Part shown: positions 1-6,588 of the stretch, in pieces
Position numbering within the stretch: the first letter of the stretch is position 1
How the letters are laid out: each line of letters begins with the position of its first letter
From: Candidatus Omnitrophota bacterium
GTDB lineage: Bacteria; Omnitrophota; Koll11; Zapsychrales; Fredricksoniimonadaceae
Direction of reading: 5' to 3'
Assembly (NCBI GenBank): GCA_015233705.1
Contig: JADFXE010000018.1
Coordinates: 1-16,448, forward strand
DNA length: 16,448 nucleotides
Notes under the pieces: model-generated
The model's input: only the letters and a program-made list of their open reading frames with translations
Databases searched by the model: none
Told to the model about the DNA's origin: nothing
Translations under genes and position numbers: made by a program

Positions 1-77
1 TCGCGCAGGGCGAAGATTGTTTCGATTTCCTGTAGTATTTGTTTCAAAGTAAATCGGTCAGGGGCTACCAGTTTAAT

Positions 78-102
78 AAACCCGCCAACCAGCGGGTTTT
101 TT
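78..102 (+). terminator. Intrinsic terminator of an upstream gene outside the window
   Basis: AACCCGC and GCGGGTT form a 7-bp stem with a 6-nt loop, followed at once by a T run: a classic Rho-independent terminator on the + strand. The gene it ends is almost wholly off the left edge. Two short open frames reach stops at 33-35 (TAG) and 50-52 (TAA), and either could be its tail; too little is visible to choose. The hairpin insulates amt from upstream transcription. Confidence 0.8.
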
Positions 103-137
103 ATTGCTCTCTGCAAGCTCAAAATTTTTCGCCCCTA

Positions 138-166
138 TTGACAATTTTACCTTCTGCCATTATTAT
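138..166 (+). promoter_or_regulatory. Sigma70-type promoter of amt-glnK
   Basis: A perfect -35 TTGACA (138-143) is separated by 17 bp from TATTAT (161-166), which matches 5 of 6 bases of the -10 consensus. Transcription would start near 172-175, leaving a leader of about 230 nt before the amt start codon. No sigma54 -24/-12 (GG-N10-GC) element was noticed, so housekeeping transcription with control in the leader is the simplest reading. Start site inferred. Confidence 0.7.
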
Positions 167-235
167 TCTCCCATCTTGAACGGGCAGCGTTGTCCGCCAA
201 GAGGCGCAAAGAGGCACCAATCATTTCGGGTACTG

Positions 236-291
236 AAGCCCGCTTCCATCGACGGATCATCTCTGCCGATGGAGTCGGGCCTTTGTCTTTT
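236..291 (+). promoter_or_regulatory. Terminator-like hairpin in the amt leader
   Basis: AAGCCCG (236-242) pairs with CGGGCCTT (276-283) with one bulged base. Inside it CCATCG (246-251) pairs with CGATGG (267-272). The stem is followed by TTTGTCTTTT, an interrupted U tract. The CCCG strand can instead pair with CGGG at 227-230, giving a possible antiterminator. Weak as a terminator because the U tract is broken by G and C. Confidence 0.4.
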
Positions 292-351
292 CGTCGTTGC
301 CGATGAGAAAGATGAAACCGGAGCGCGTGTCTCTTCCGCCCCGGCTCATGA

Positions 352-401
352 CGTTTCCGAAGGTTGGCTGCAAAGATGAATGGTTTAACCTCGGAGGAAC
401 G
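352..401 (+). promoter_or_regulatory. Hairpin sequestering the amt ribosome-binding site
   Basis: CGTTTCCGA-A-GGTT (352-365) pairs with AACC-TCGGA-GG-AACG (387-401): 13 base pairs with an A bulge on the 5' side and a GG bulge on the 3' side, enclosing a 21-nt loop. The Shine-Dalgarno GGAGG at 393-397 lies in the 3' arm, just upstream of the ATG at 405. Closed, the stem would hide most of the ribosome-binding site; some factor or an upstream fold would have to open it. Pairing is read directly; function is inferred. Confidence 0.5.
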
Positions 402-404
402 TCT

Positions 405-1640
405 ATGAACACCCTTCCAATCAACGCCGGAGATACAGCCTGGGTGCTGATCTCGGCCGGGCTCGTCATGCTCATGACCCCCGCGCTTGCCTTCTTTTAC
501 GGAGGCATGGTCCGACGCAAAAACATCCTTGCCATCCTCATGAAATGCTTTGCCTGCCTGGCCGTGGTCCTGGTGCTGTGGGTCCTTTACGGCTACAGCC
601 TGGCCTTTGGTCCTGGCAACAGCTTTATCGGCAGCTTTGCCTGGGCGGGCTTTAAAGGCGTAGGTCTCGCTCCTAACCCTGACTACGGTGCCACAATCCC
701 GCACGAGGCCTTTGCCATCTTCCAGGCCATGTTCGCAGTGATCACGCCGGCTGTCATCATCGGCTCGCTGGTCGAGCGATTAAAATTTTCCGCCTTCCTT
801 CTTTTCCTCGTCTTCTGGCTGACCTTTGTCTACATCCCGATCTGCCACATGGTCTGGGGTGCTGGCGGCTGGTTCCGCCAGATGGGCATCCTTGACTTTG
901 CCGGCGGAACGGTCGTGGAGATCAATTGCGGCGTGGCCGGCCTGGTCAGCGCTCTTTTCCTGGGCCGACGGCTGGAACTCCCGCGTCCAACACTGCACAA
1001 TCTTCCCTTTGTCGTCCTCGGCGCCGGACTTTTGTGGTTCGGCTGGCTCGGGTTCAATGCCGGTTCCGCGCTTGCGGCCAACGGCGTTGCGGCCAATGCA
1101 TTCGTAACCACCAACGTGGCCGCTGCCGCGGCTGCGCTCAGCTGGGCAGCCATTGAATGGATTACAACCGGCAAGCCAACTATTTTCGGAACCGTCTCGG
1201 GCGTCATCGCCGGGCTGGTCGCCATCACACCGGCCTGCGGGTTTGTGGAGCCCCTGGCTGCGATCTTTATCGGTCTTGTTGTCGGAGTCGTCAGTTTCTA
1301 CGCGGTCAGCACCGTCAAACAGAAATTCGGCTATGATGACTCGCTCGACGCCTTTGGCGTCCACGGTATCGGCGGATTCTGGGGCATGATCGCGACCGGC
1401 CTTTTTGCCACGACCGCCGTGAACCCCGGCGGTGCCAACGGACTTCTGTTGGGTAACTTTGCCCAGTTTAAAATCCAGATTCTCGCAGCCTGCGTCACAG
1501 TCGTCTACTGCGCATCGGTGACTGCGGTGGTCTGCTTTGTCGTCGACAGAATCATCGGCATGCGCGTCAAGCCCGAGGATGAGATCATGGGCCTTGACCT
1601 GACGCAGCATCACGAACGGGCCTACACCATACTCGACTAA
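405..1640 (+). CDS. amt: Ammonium transporter, Amt family
   Basis: A 411-residue Amt/Mep/Rh channel that moves ammonium across the inner membrane. The ATG at 405 is chosen over an upstream TTG (297) because GGAGG lies 7 bases before it and the protein then begins at the usual extracytoplasmic N-terminus ahead of TM1. About 11 TM helices are expected and the hydrophobic pattern fits. Family landmarks: FYGGMVRRKN (31-40), the conserved Phe in the FQAMF stretch (~106-110), HMVWGAGG (~148-155), DFAGGTVVE (164-172) with the key Asp164, WFGWLGFNAGS (~211-221) and FGVHGIGGFWG (~317-327). His320 is the second twin-His residue; the first is replaced by Glu172, as in some fungal Mep proteins. The cytosolic tail (~385-411) should meet PII. 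glnK follows 17 bases downstream, the standard pair in which PII plugs the channel when nitrogen is plentiful. Confidence 0.96.
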   Translation: MNTLPINAGDTAWVLISAGLVMLMTPALAFFYGGMVRRKNILAILMKCFACLAVVLVLWVLYGYSLAFGPGNSFIGSFAWAGFKGVGLAPNPDYGATIPHEAFAIFQAMFAVITPAVIIGSLVERLKFSAFLLFLVFWLTFVYIPICHMVWGAGGWFRQMGILDFAGGTVVEINCGVAGLVSALFLGRRLELPRPTLHNLPFVVLGAGLLWFGWLGFNAGSALAANGVAANAFVTTNVAAAAAALSWAAIEWITTGKPTIFGTVSGVIAGLVAITPACGFVEPLAAIFIGLVVGVVSFYAVSTVKQKFGYDDSLDAFGVHGIGGFWGMIATGLFATTAVNPGGANGLLLGNFAQFKIQILAACVTVVYCASVTAVVCFVVDRIIGMRVKPEDEIMGLDLTQHHERAYTILD

Positions 1641-1657
1641 AACAGAACGGAGACATC

Positions 1658-1999
1658 ATGAAACTCATTACTGCCATTATCCAGCCACACAGACTGGAAG
1701 AAGTGAAGAAAGAACTCTACAAGGCCGAGGTCAACCTGGTCACGGTTTCGGAAGCGCTCGGTCATGGCCGCCAGCTGGGGGTCACCGAATTCTACCGCGG
1801 CGTGAAAGAAACAGGCAACCTGTTAAGAAAAGTCCGCGTTGACATCGCGGTCAACGAAGCCTTTGTCGAACCCACGATCAAGGCGATCATCAAAGGCGCT
1901 CGCACCGGCAAGATCGGTGACGGCAAGATCTTTGTGACAGATCTCACCCGCTGCATCCGCATCCGTACCGGAGAAGAAGGCGCCAACGCTATCGGCTAA
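1658..1999 (+). CDS. glnK: Nitrogen regulatory protein PII (GlnK type)
   Basis: 113 residues, full length for PII and alignable to GlnB/GlnK without gaps. PII trimers bind ATP/ADP and 2-oxoglutarate and control targets, here most likely the Amt encoded just upstream. Conserved residues: Gln39 and the base of the T-loop (GRQLGVTEFYRG, 37-48), Lys58, the nucleotide-binding GKIGDGKIF (84-92) with Lys90, and Arg101/Arg103 in RIRTG. Position 51, the tyrosine uridylylated by GlnD in proteobacteria, is Glu here; Tyr46 is kept. That suggests no Tyr51 uridylylation, with sensing by ligands alone, as in several lineages. Start supported by GGAG about 8 bases upstream. Called glnK rather than glnB because of linkage to amt. 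Confidence 0.94.
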   Translation: MKLITAIIQPHRLEEVKKELYKAEVNLVTVSEALGHGRQLGVTEFYRGVKETGNLLRKVRVDIAVNEAFVEPTIKAIIKGARTGKIGDGKIFVTDLTRCIRIRTGEEGANAIG

Positions 2000-2015
2000 C
2001 TTTCCGACAAATGCT

Positions 2016-2057
2016 GGCCGGTTGCCTCGTCCACAATTGGGCGCCAGGCAGCCGGCC
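2016..2057 (+). other. Strong hairpin after glnK
   Basis: GGCCGGTTGCCT (2016-2027) pairs with AGGCAGCCGGCC (2046-2057) over 12 bp with one G-T pair, and an 18-nt loop. It begins 17 bases after the glnK stop. No T tract follows, so it may be a Rho-assisted terminator or a 3' stabilising stem of the amt-glnK message rather than a classic intrinsic terminator. Confidence 0.5.
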
Positions 2058-2095
2058 GGCGATAGCTGCTCTTCGGCAAATATTAACCCCGCACG

Positions 2096-2124
2096 TTGAC
2101 ACCTCCCCGACCGGCCGATACAAT
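2096..2124 (+). promoter_or_regulatory. Promoter of the FIST/kinase/regulator operon
   Basis: TTGACA (2096-2101), a 17-bp spacer and TACAAT (2119-2124) give a near-perfect sigma70-type promoter. Transcription would start near 2131, with a leader of about 88 nt before the GTG at 2219. It shows that the three signalling genes can be expressed independently of amt-glnK. Confidence 0.7.
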
Positions 2125-2218
2125 ACAGCAAGAATACAATCCCAGACACTGGCCCTCCCTGTTCTACTTGCGCTTGCCTAGGTCTGGTCTTCTTTAAGTC
2201 AATAATCCAAAGGACCCC

Positions 2219-3409
2219 GTGGCCACCACCATCGGCATAGGACATTCTCATCACCCTGATCCCGCACAAGCCTTCAAGGAAGCGGCGATTGCAGCCAAAA
2301 ACCAGGCCAACCTGGGAGCCAATGATCTGACCATCATCTTTGCGACATCCGGCTACCCGATGGAAAAAGAAACCTTCGAGGGCCTGCAAAAGATCCTCCG
2401 ACCGGAAGAGATCCTTTATGTTATGACGCCAGGAATCATCCTGCCTGGGTCAATCGAAATGCGTGGCGTCGGCATTCTAATCATAAGCTCCGATGAGATC
2501 CGGATGAACACCGCCAGCATTGATCAACTCAGCCTCCTGCCCCTGCAAGAGGCTGGTATCCGGGTGGCGCGTGAAGCGATTAGCAACCGGGAAATGCCTA
2601 AAAGGCACGCCATTTGTTATTTCCTCAGCGGCCCCAAAAAAAATAATTCGATCTTCATCCGCGGCCTGCAGGAAGGTCTCGGGCGGGCCTTTCCGATCCT
2701 CGGCGCGGTCAGTCATGACGGGACCAGGGCCGGACACTCCATGGTCGGCCTCCAGCACCGGTTCTCGGACGACGGCGCGGTCGCGCTCCTCTTCGGCGGA
2801 CAGATCACCCTGGCCTTTGCCTCGCGCCACGGCACACAACCTCTGGGCCGGCCGCGCATCATCACCAAAGTGGAAGGCAATGTGATCCGCGAGATCGACG
2901 GACAGCCGGCCAACAAACTTTACGAGAATTATTTCAAAGAAGAGCTGGCCCATGCCGAGAACGGACAGCTCGGGGAGATCGGCCTGCTGTATCCTCTCGG
3001 CGTCGGGACTAAAGTCCCCAAGGAATACCAGGTCTGCCTACCGGTCGAGGTCCTTCCTCACGGTGGCCTGGTTGTGCAGAGCGAAATCCCTTCCGGCGCC
3101 TGGGTGCACCTTATGATCGGCGACAAAGACTCCTGCCGCAAGTCTGCACACGATGCAGCGATCGAGATCAGGGAAAAGCTGCATGGCAAACCTCCCAAGC
3201 TCATCCTGGTCCTCGAGTCCCTGGCCAGGCACCGAATCCTCGGCCGTAGCTCCTGGCAAGAGATCGTCATGATAAAAGAGATTTTAGGATTAACGACACC
3301 CATCTTCGGCATGTATACTTATGGTGAGATCGTTCCCCATGCCAGCATGGGGAACATACCGGATATCTGGGCGCAGAGTTCCAGCATTACTATCCTTGCT
3401 ATCGGATGA
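2219..3409 (+). CDS. FIST-domain putative small-ligand sensor
   Basis: 396 residues with an N-terminal FIST domain (~1-215) and FIST_C domain (~225-390). The FIST_C ending is typical: a GMYTYGEIVPH stretch near residue 365 and a hydrophobic ITILAIG C-terminus. FIST domains were described as predicted small-ligand, probably amino-acid, sensors found with signalling proteins; the ligand here is unknown. No signal peptide or TM helix is seen, so it should be cytosolic. The GTG start is supported by AAAGGA just upstream and by the first strand of the domain (TTIGIGHS). The gene overlaps the histidine kinase by an ATGA, so the two are translationally coupled and this is probably the sensory partner of that kinase. 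An eight-A run at ~2636-2643 does not break the frame. Confidence 0.9.
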   Translation: MATTIGIGHSHHPDPAQAFKEAAIAAKNQANLGANDLTIIFATSGYPMEKETFEGLQKILRPEEILYVMTPGIILPGSIEMRGVGILIISSDEIRMNTASIDQLSLLPLQEAGIRVAREAISNREMPKRHAICYFLSGPKKNNSIFIRGLQEGLGRAFPILGAVSHDGTRAGHSMVGLQHRFSDDGAVALLFGGQITLAFASRHGTQPLGRPRIITKVEGNVIREIDGQPANKLYENYFKEELAHAENGQLGEIGLLYPLGVGTKVPKEYQVCLPVEVLPHGGLVVQSEIPSGAWVHLMIGDKDSCRKSAHDAAIEIREKLHGKPPKLILVLESLARHRILGRSSWQEIVMIKEILGLTTPIFGMYTYGEIVPHASMGNIPDIWAQSSSITILAIG

Positions 3410-4971
3410 ACATCATGAATGAAGTCGCGTACCCCGCCAATCAGCTTGATCTTGTCCCGATCCTGACCATCGGCCTCATTGTGCTCATCGTGGCCCTCGC
3501 GATCCTGATCTATTTTCTCATGGCCAAGGTCGAAGAGTTACGCGAAGCACGCGCGGCCTATGAAAAAATCATGAAAGCCTTCGGCGAGCTGGACGAACAG
3601 GCCAAACTCATCGTAAAAACCGACCTGGAACTCAACAAAGCCCAGGAAGAGCTGGATCGCCGCCTCGTCGGCCTGGACTCACTGCAGAACCTGGCACGCA
3701 AGATGAACACGTCCTTTGATGAGACCGAGATCTTCCAACGAATTGACCCGGCGCTCGTGGCCCAACTGGGATTCTCCCGCGCCTTGGTTCTAAATTTTAA
3801 CGATGAAAGAAAACTTTTCAGCCGGACCGTCATCGGCTTTGACCCCCAGAAGGTCGAAACCCTGATGCCTGCGCTGGAGACCAATGAAGAGATCCTTTCT
3901 CTCCTACGGGAGGGAACAACCCTGTCTTCCCTGAGCTCCGCGCCCAAGATCCGCACTGCTACCGCCCAGCTGTTCGAGACAGAACATTTCATTCTGACGC
4001 CGCTCTTGACCCAGAAGAAGCTGGCCGGCCTGCTTTTCATCGGCAACCGCTACAATGCCCCGGCCGTGAACGAAGGCGACGAAGAGCTGGTGGGAATCCT
4101 GGCTAACCAGATCGCCCAAACGATCGAAAATGCCCAGCTGTTCGAACAGGTCTACCGCTCAAGCCAGATGCTGGAGACCAAGGTCAATGAACGCACCAGG
4201 GAACTGACGCTCGCCCTCAAGACAGTCGAAGAGATCTCCAAGAAAAAGACCGAATTCATATCGGCCGTGTCCCACGAGCTGCGCACGCCGCTTACCTCGA
4301 TCAAGGGATTTGCCTCGATCCTTTTGACCGGTAAGCTCGGCACTATCCCGGATCAGGCCAAGGAACGCATCGCCAAGATCAACATCCACTCCGACCACTT
4401 GCATAAATTGATCGATGACCTTCTGGACATAGCGCGCATCGAATCCGGACGCGTCGAGATGAAAACCGTTCTGCAGCCGGTTAAGCCCATGGTCGACAAT
4501 ATCGCCGACCTTTTGGCTCCTCAACTCAACACCAAAGGAGTGACCCTCAAGGTCAATATCCCCGCCGAAATGCCCGAGATCGAATTCGATGCCCGCCAGG
4601 TCGAACGCGTCTTCATCAATCTCATCGGCAATGCTATCAAATTTACGCCGCCCAAAGGCACAATCACGGTCAACGCGATCCCGCTGCACGATCAGCAGGA
4701 AGCGCTCCTGGAGATCGCGGACACCGGCATCGGCATCAAGAAAGACGACTTGGCCAAGATTTTCGATGAGTTCTACCGCGTCGAGAACGAGATCAACATG
4801 AACGTCAAGGGCACCGGACTGGGGCTGGCCCTGGCCAAAAACATCGTCGAGGCCCACGGCGGAAAGATCTGGGTCACCAGCGAACCCGGCGAAGGAACCA
4901 CGTTCCACTTCACCCTGCCCTTCAAACCACGCGCCAAAGAGCGCATCCAACAAAAGACAGACAAACCATGA
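3406..4971 (+). CDS. Membrane-anchored GAF sensor histidine kinase
   Basis: 521 residues. A very short N-terminus leads into one TM helix (~17-39), a charged coiled coil (~41-90), a GAF domain (~93-245), a second helix (~252-280), then HisKA and HATPase_c. The H-box is SHELRTPLTSIKGF with phospho-acceptor His290; the N-box is near Asn409 (FINLIGNAIKFTP), G1 is DTGIGI from Asp439, the F-box is FDEFYRV and G2 is KGTGLGLALAKN. All catalytic boxes are intact. With almost no extracytoplasmic domain it should sense the cytoplasm through GAF and perhaps through the FIST protein encoded just upstream. Both gene junctions are 4-base ATGA overlaps (3406-3409 and 4968-4971), so FIST, kinase and regulator are made together. 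A second Met at codon 4 is an alternative start. Confidence 0.93.
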   Translation: MNIMNEVAYPANQLDLVPILTIGLIVLIVALAILIYFLMAKVEELREARAAYEKIMKAFGELDEQAKLIVKTDLELNKAQEELDRRLVGLDSLQNLARKMNTSFDETEIFQRIDPALVAQLGFSRALVLNFNDERKLFSRTVIGFDPQKVETLMPALETNEEILSLLREGTTLSSLSSAPKIRTATAQLFETEHFILTPLLTQKKLAGLLFIGNRYNAPAVNEGDEELVGILANQIAQTIENAQLFEQVYRSSQMLETKVNERTRELTLALKTVEEISKKKTEFISAVSHELRTPLTSIKGFASILLTGKLGTIPDQAKERIAKINIHSDHLHKLIDDLLDIARIESGRVEMKTVLQPVKPMVDNIADLLAPQLNTKGVTLKVNIPAEMPEIEFDARQVERVFINLIGNAIKFTPPKGTITVNAIPLHDQQEALLEIADTGIGIKKDDLAKIFDEFYRVENEINMNVKGTGLGLALAKNIVEAHGGKIWVTSEPGEGTTFHFTLPFKPRAKERIQQKTDKP

Positions 4972-5897
4972 AAAAGCCGCGCATTCTCATCATCGACGAT
5001 GACCCCGACATCCTAGATGTCCTTGAGCTGACCCTTTCCGAACGCTTTGATGTTGTCTTGGCCTGCAACGGCGCCGAAGGATTGAAACAGGCCCAGAGCA
5101 GCAACCCCGAAATCATCATCACCGACTACATGATGCCCGTGATGACCGGACCGGAATTCTGCAAAGAGCTGCGCAAGAATGTCCTTTTATCTCACGTTCC
5201 CATTATTATGCTGACGGGAAAAGGTGACCTGAAGGATATGGTGAGTGGCATTAATGCCGGAGCGGATGATTATCTGATCAAACCTTTTGAGCCGGAAAGC
5301 CTGCTGGCGCGCATCAACATGATCATGAAGCGTACCTCGCGAAACCTCGACGCCAATCCGCTGACGCATCTTCCGGGGAACGCCTCGATCATGGAGGACT
5401 TCCAGAACCGCATCCAGACTGGCATGCTCTTTGCCGTCGGCTACTGCGACCTGGACAAGTTCAAGCTCTACAACGACAAATACGGTTTTGAGAAAGGCGA
5501 TGAGGTCATCAAGGCCACCGCCCGCATCATCATTCAGGCCTCACAGGAGTCCGGCGAAACAGACGTCTTCGTCGGCCACATCGGAGGGGACGACTTTATC
5601 TTCTCCTGTCCCGATGCCTCCGCCAACCGGATCTGCGAAAAGATCATTGACCTCTTTGACCGAACCGCGCCCAACTTCTACTCTGAGGAAGACCGCCAGG
5701 CGGGATTCATCATCGGCAAAGACCGCCAGGGAAACCAGGTCAAAGCCGGACTCATGTCGATCTCGATCGGCGTCGTGTCCAACATTTCTCAGAAGATCTC
5801 TCACGTGGCCCAGATAGGCGAGATCGGCGCGGAACTAAAAAAATACGCCAAAGGACAAGATAAAAGCAATTTTGTCCGGGACAAAAGAAAAGGCTGA
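4968..5897 (+). CDS. Response regulator with GGDDF (GGDEF-like) output domain
   Basis: 309 residues. The receiver domain (~4-120) is complete: acidic pocket at Asp10-Asp12, phospho-acceptor Asp53, Thr83 and Lys105. A GGDEF-type domain follows (~128-297), beginning with a diverged NPLTHLPG entry and containing the metal-site aspartate in YCDLDKFK (Asp161) and the signature GGDDF (206-210). The fourth signature position is Asp instead of Glu, and no RxxD inhibitory site precedes it. A ~25-residue insert (about 236-262) lies before the final SISIGVV strand. It may be a weak or inactive diguanylate cyclase, or a nucleotide-binding effector; activity cannot be judged from sequence. It is the evident target of the kinase, whose stop codon overlaps this start. 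No DNA-binding domain is present. Confidence 0.9.
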   Translation: MKKPRILIIDDDPDILDVLELTLSERFDVVLACNGAEGLKQAQSSNPEIIITDYMMPVMTGPEFCKELRKNVLLSHVPIIMLTGKGDLKDMVSGINAGADDYLIKPFEPESLLARINMIMKRTSRNLDANPLTHLPGNASIMEDFQNRIQTGMLFAVGYCDLDKFKLYNDKYGFEKGDEVIKATARIIIQASQESGETDVFVGHIGGDDFIFSCPDASANRICEKIIDLFDRTAPNFYSEEDRQAGFIIGKDRQGNQVKAGLMSISIGVVSNISQKISHVAQIGEIGAELKKYAKGQDKSNFVRDKRKG

Positions 5898-5917
5898 CCC
5901 TTCCCCAGGCCAGCCTT
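5880..5917 (-). terminator. Intrinsic terminator of the pilin-like gene
   Basis: Read on the - strand, AAGGCTG (5917-5911) and CAGCCTT (5896-5890) form a 7-bp stem with a 14-nt loop, followed by TTCTTTTG, a T-rich tail. It lies about 30 bases past the stop of the pilin-like gene and overlaps the last codons of the convergent response regulator. On the + strand no T tract follows, so it acts mainly for the - strand gene. Confidence 0.55.
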
Positions 5918-5947
5918 CAACTATCCATCTTCTTCACCGCAACCAGA

Positions 5948-6529
5948 TCACAGGATCGGCTTCGGCTCTACAGAACAGGTCAAGGTTAAATTGCAACCTT
6001 TACCAGGGTTACAATTCCCATCTCTCCTCACAACTGTTGCCCCATTATCACTCACATCAACAACATGACATTTACTGCCGAACATAGGGGCAATTTTTAC
6101 CTTATCACGATTGTCTTGAACTCCATCATGAGCATTACAGGAAACCTCTTGATTTCCTGTGCAACCCACCCCAACAAACGGTAGGTCATAAAGACTTTCT
6201 GCTTTCCCGGCACACTTGCCACCACACTCATCATCATCAGTCGGGCCTTTATCCTTGCATTGCGGAACACAAAAACACTCAGGGTATCCATTGTCGTTCC
6301 TGCACTCTTCTGTTTTCCATTTACACGGAGGATTGCAGTGAACATAACGATCCCAAAGGATCTGATTTTCCCCTTTTTGATACAATTGCCTGGCCTTCCC
6401 TTGCGTAATGGACAACAGACCATATTGTCTCATGGCCGCGAACACAAGAAAAGCCACCAGGCCCATGAGTAGCATATACTCCAGCATAGCCTGTGCACGG
6501 CGGCCTGATTTGAAAACAGGTATCAGCAT
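5948..6529 (-). CDS. Cysteine-rich pilin-like secreted protein
   Basis: 193 residues from the ATG at 6529, preferred over an upstream in-frame start at 6556 because GGAG lies 8 bases before it. The N-terminus reads as a prepilin leader: a short basic segment (KSGRRA) followed by QAMLEYMLLMG and a hydrophobic helix (~13-33). If cut after Ala12, Glu and Tyr fall at positions +5 and +6, the hallmark of Flp-type pilins and archaeal class III signal peptides. The remainder (~55-193) is exported and contains 14 cysteines in clusters such as CNPPC and CFCVPQC, suggesting a disulfide-bonded or metal-binding domain; no family is recognised. It is far longer than typical Flp pilins (~50-80 aa), so it may be a minor pilin or pseudopilin. 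Base composition is visibly more AT-rich than neighbouring genes. It stands alone, 59 bases after rpe, with no secretion genes nearby. Confidence 0.75.
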   Translation of the reverse strand: MLIPVFKSGRRAQAMLEYMLLMGLVAFLVFAAMRQYGLLSITQGKARQLYQKGENQILWDRYVHCNPPCKWKTEECRNDNGYPECFCVPQCKDKGPTDDDECGGKCAGKAESLYDLPFVGVGCTGNQEVSCNAHDGVQDNRDKVKIAPMFGSKCHVVDVSDNGATVVRRDGNCNPGKGCNLTLTCSVEPKPIL

Positions 6530-6588
6530 CTTATTTCTCCACTCATAATATACCACACAAACCTGTCTGCATGCTACTCAGCAAGTGG

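Larger units (their letters stand above)
173..404 (+). promoter_or_regulatory. Structured 5' leader of amt, candidate cis-regulatory RNA
   Basis: About 230 nt lie between the inferred start site and the amt ATG with no convincing ORF. The leader holds several inverted repeats: CGCC/GGCG around 195-205, CGGG (227-230) with CCCG (239-242), a two-tier hairpin at 236-283 followed by a T-rich stretch, ATGAG (302-306) with CTCAT (346-350), and a long hairpin over the Shine-Dalgarno at 352-401. The CGGG/CCCG pairing uses the same CCCG as the 236-283 hairpin, so the two are mutually exclusive, as in attenuators. I cannot assign it to a known riboswitch class. Confidence 0.5.

Noticed and set aside
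181..290. Possible c-di-GMP (GEMM) riboswitch in the amt leader, prompted by a CGCAAAG segment and a nearby cyclase-like gene
   Set aside because: Only the short CGCAAAG matches; the flanking paired elements and the GGGCAAACC-type segment are not in place.
780..1613. 277-codon - strand frame opposite amt
   Set aside because: Low-complexity, charged composition with no motif; it mirrors the hydrophobic codons of amt, a clear family member.
2636..2643. Run of eight A as a possible programmed frameshift in the FIST gene
   Set aside because: The frame is continuous and domain-like on both sides, so no shift is needed.
4159..4953. 264-codon - strand frame opposite the histidine kinase
   Set aside because: Asp- and Leu-rich shadow of a gene with all kinase boxes intact.
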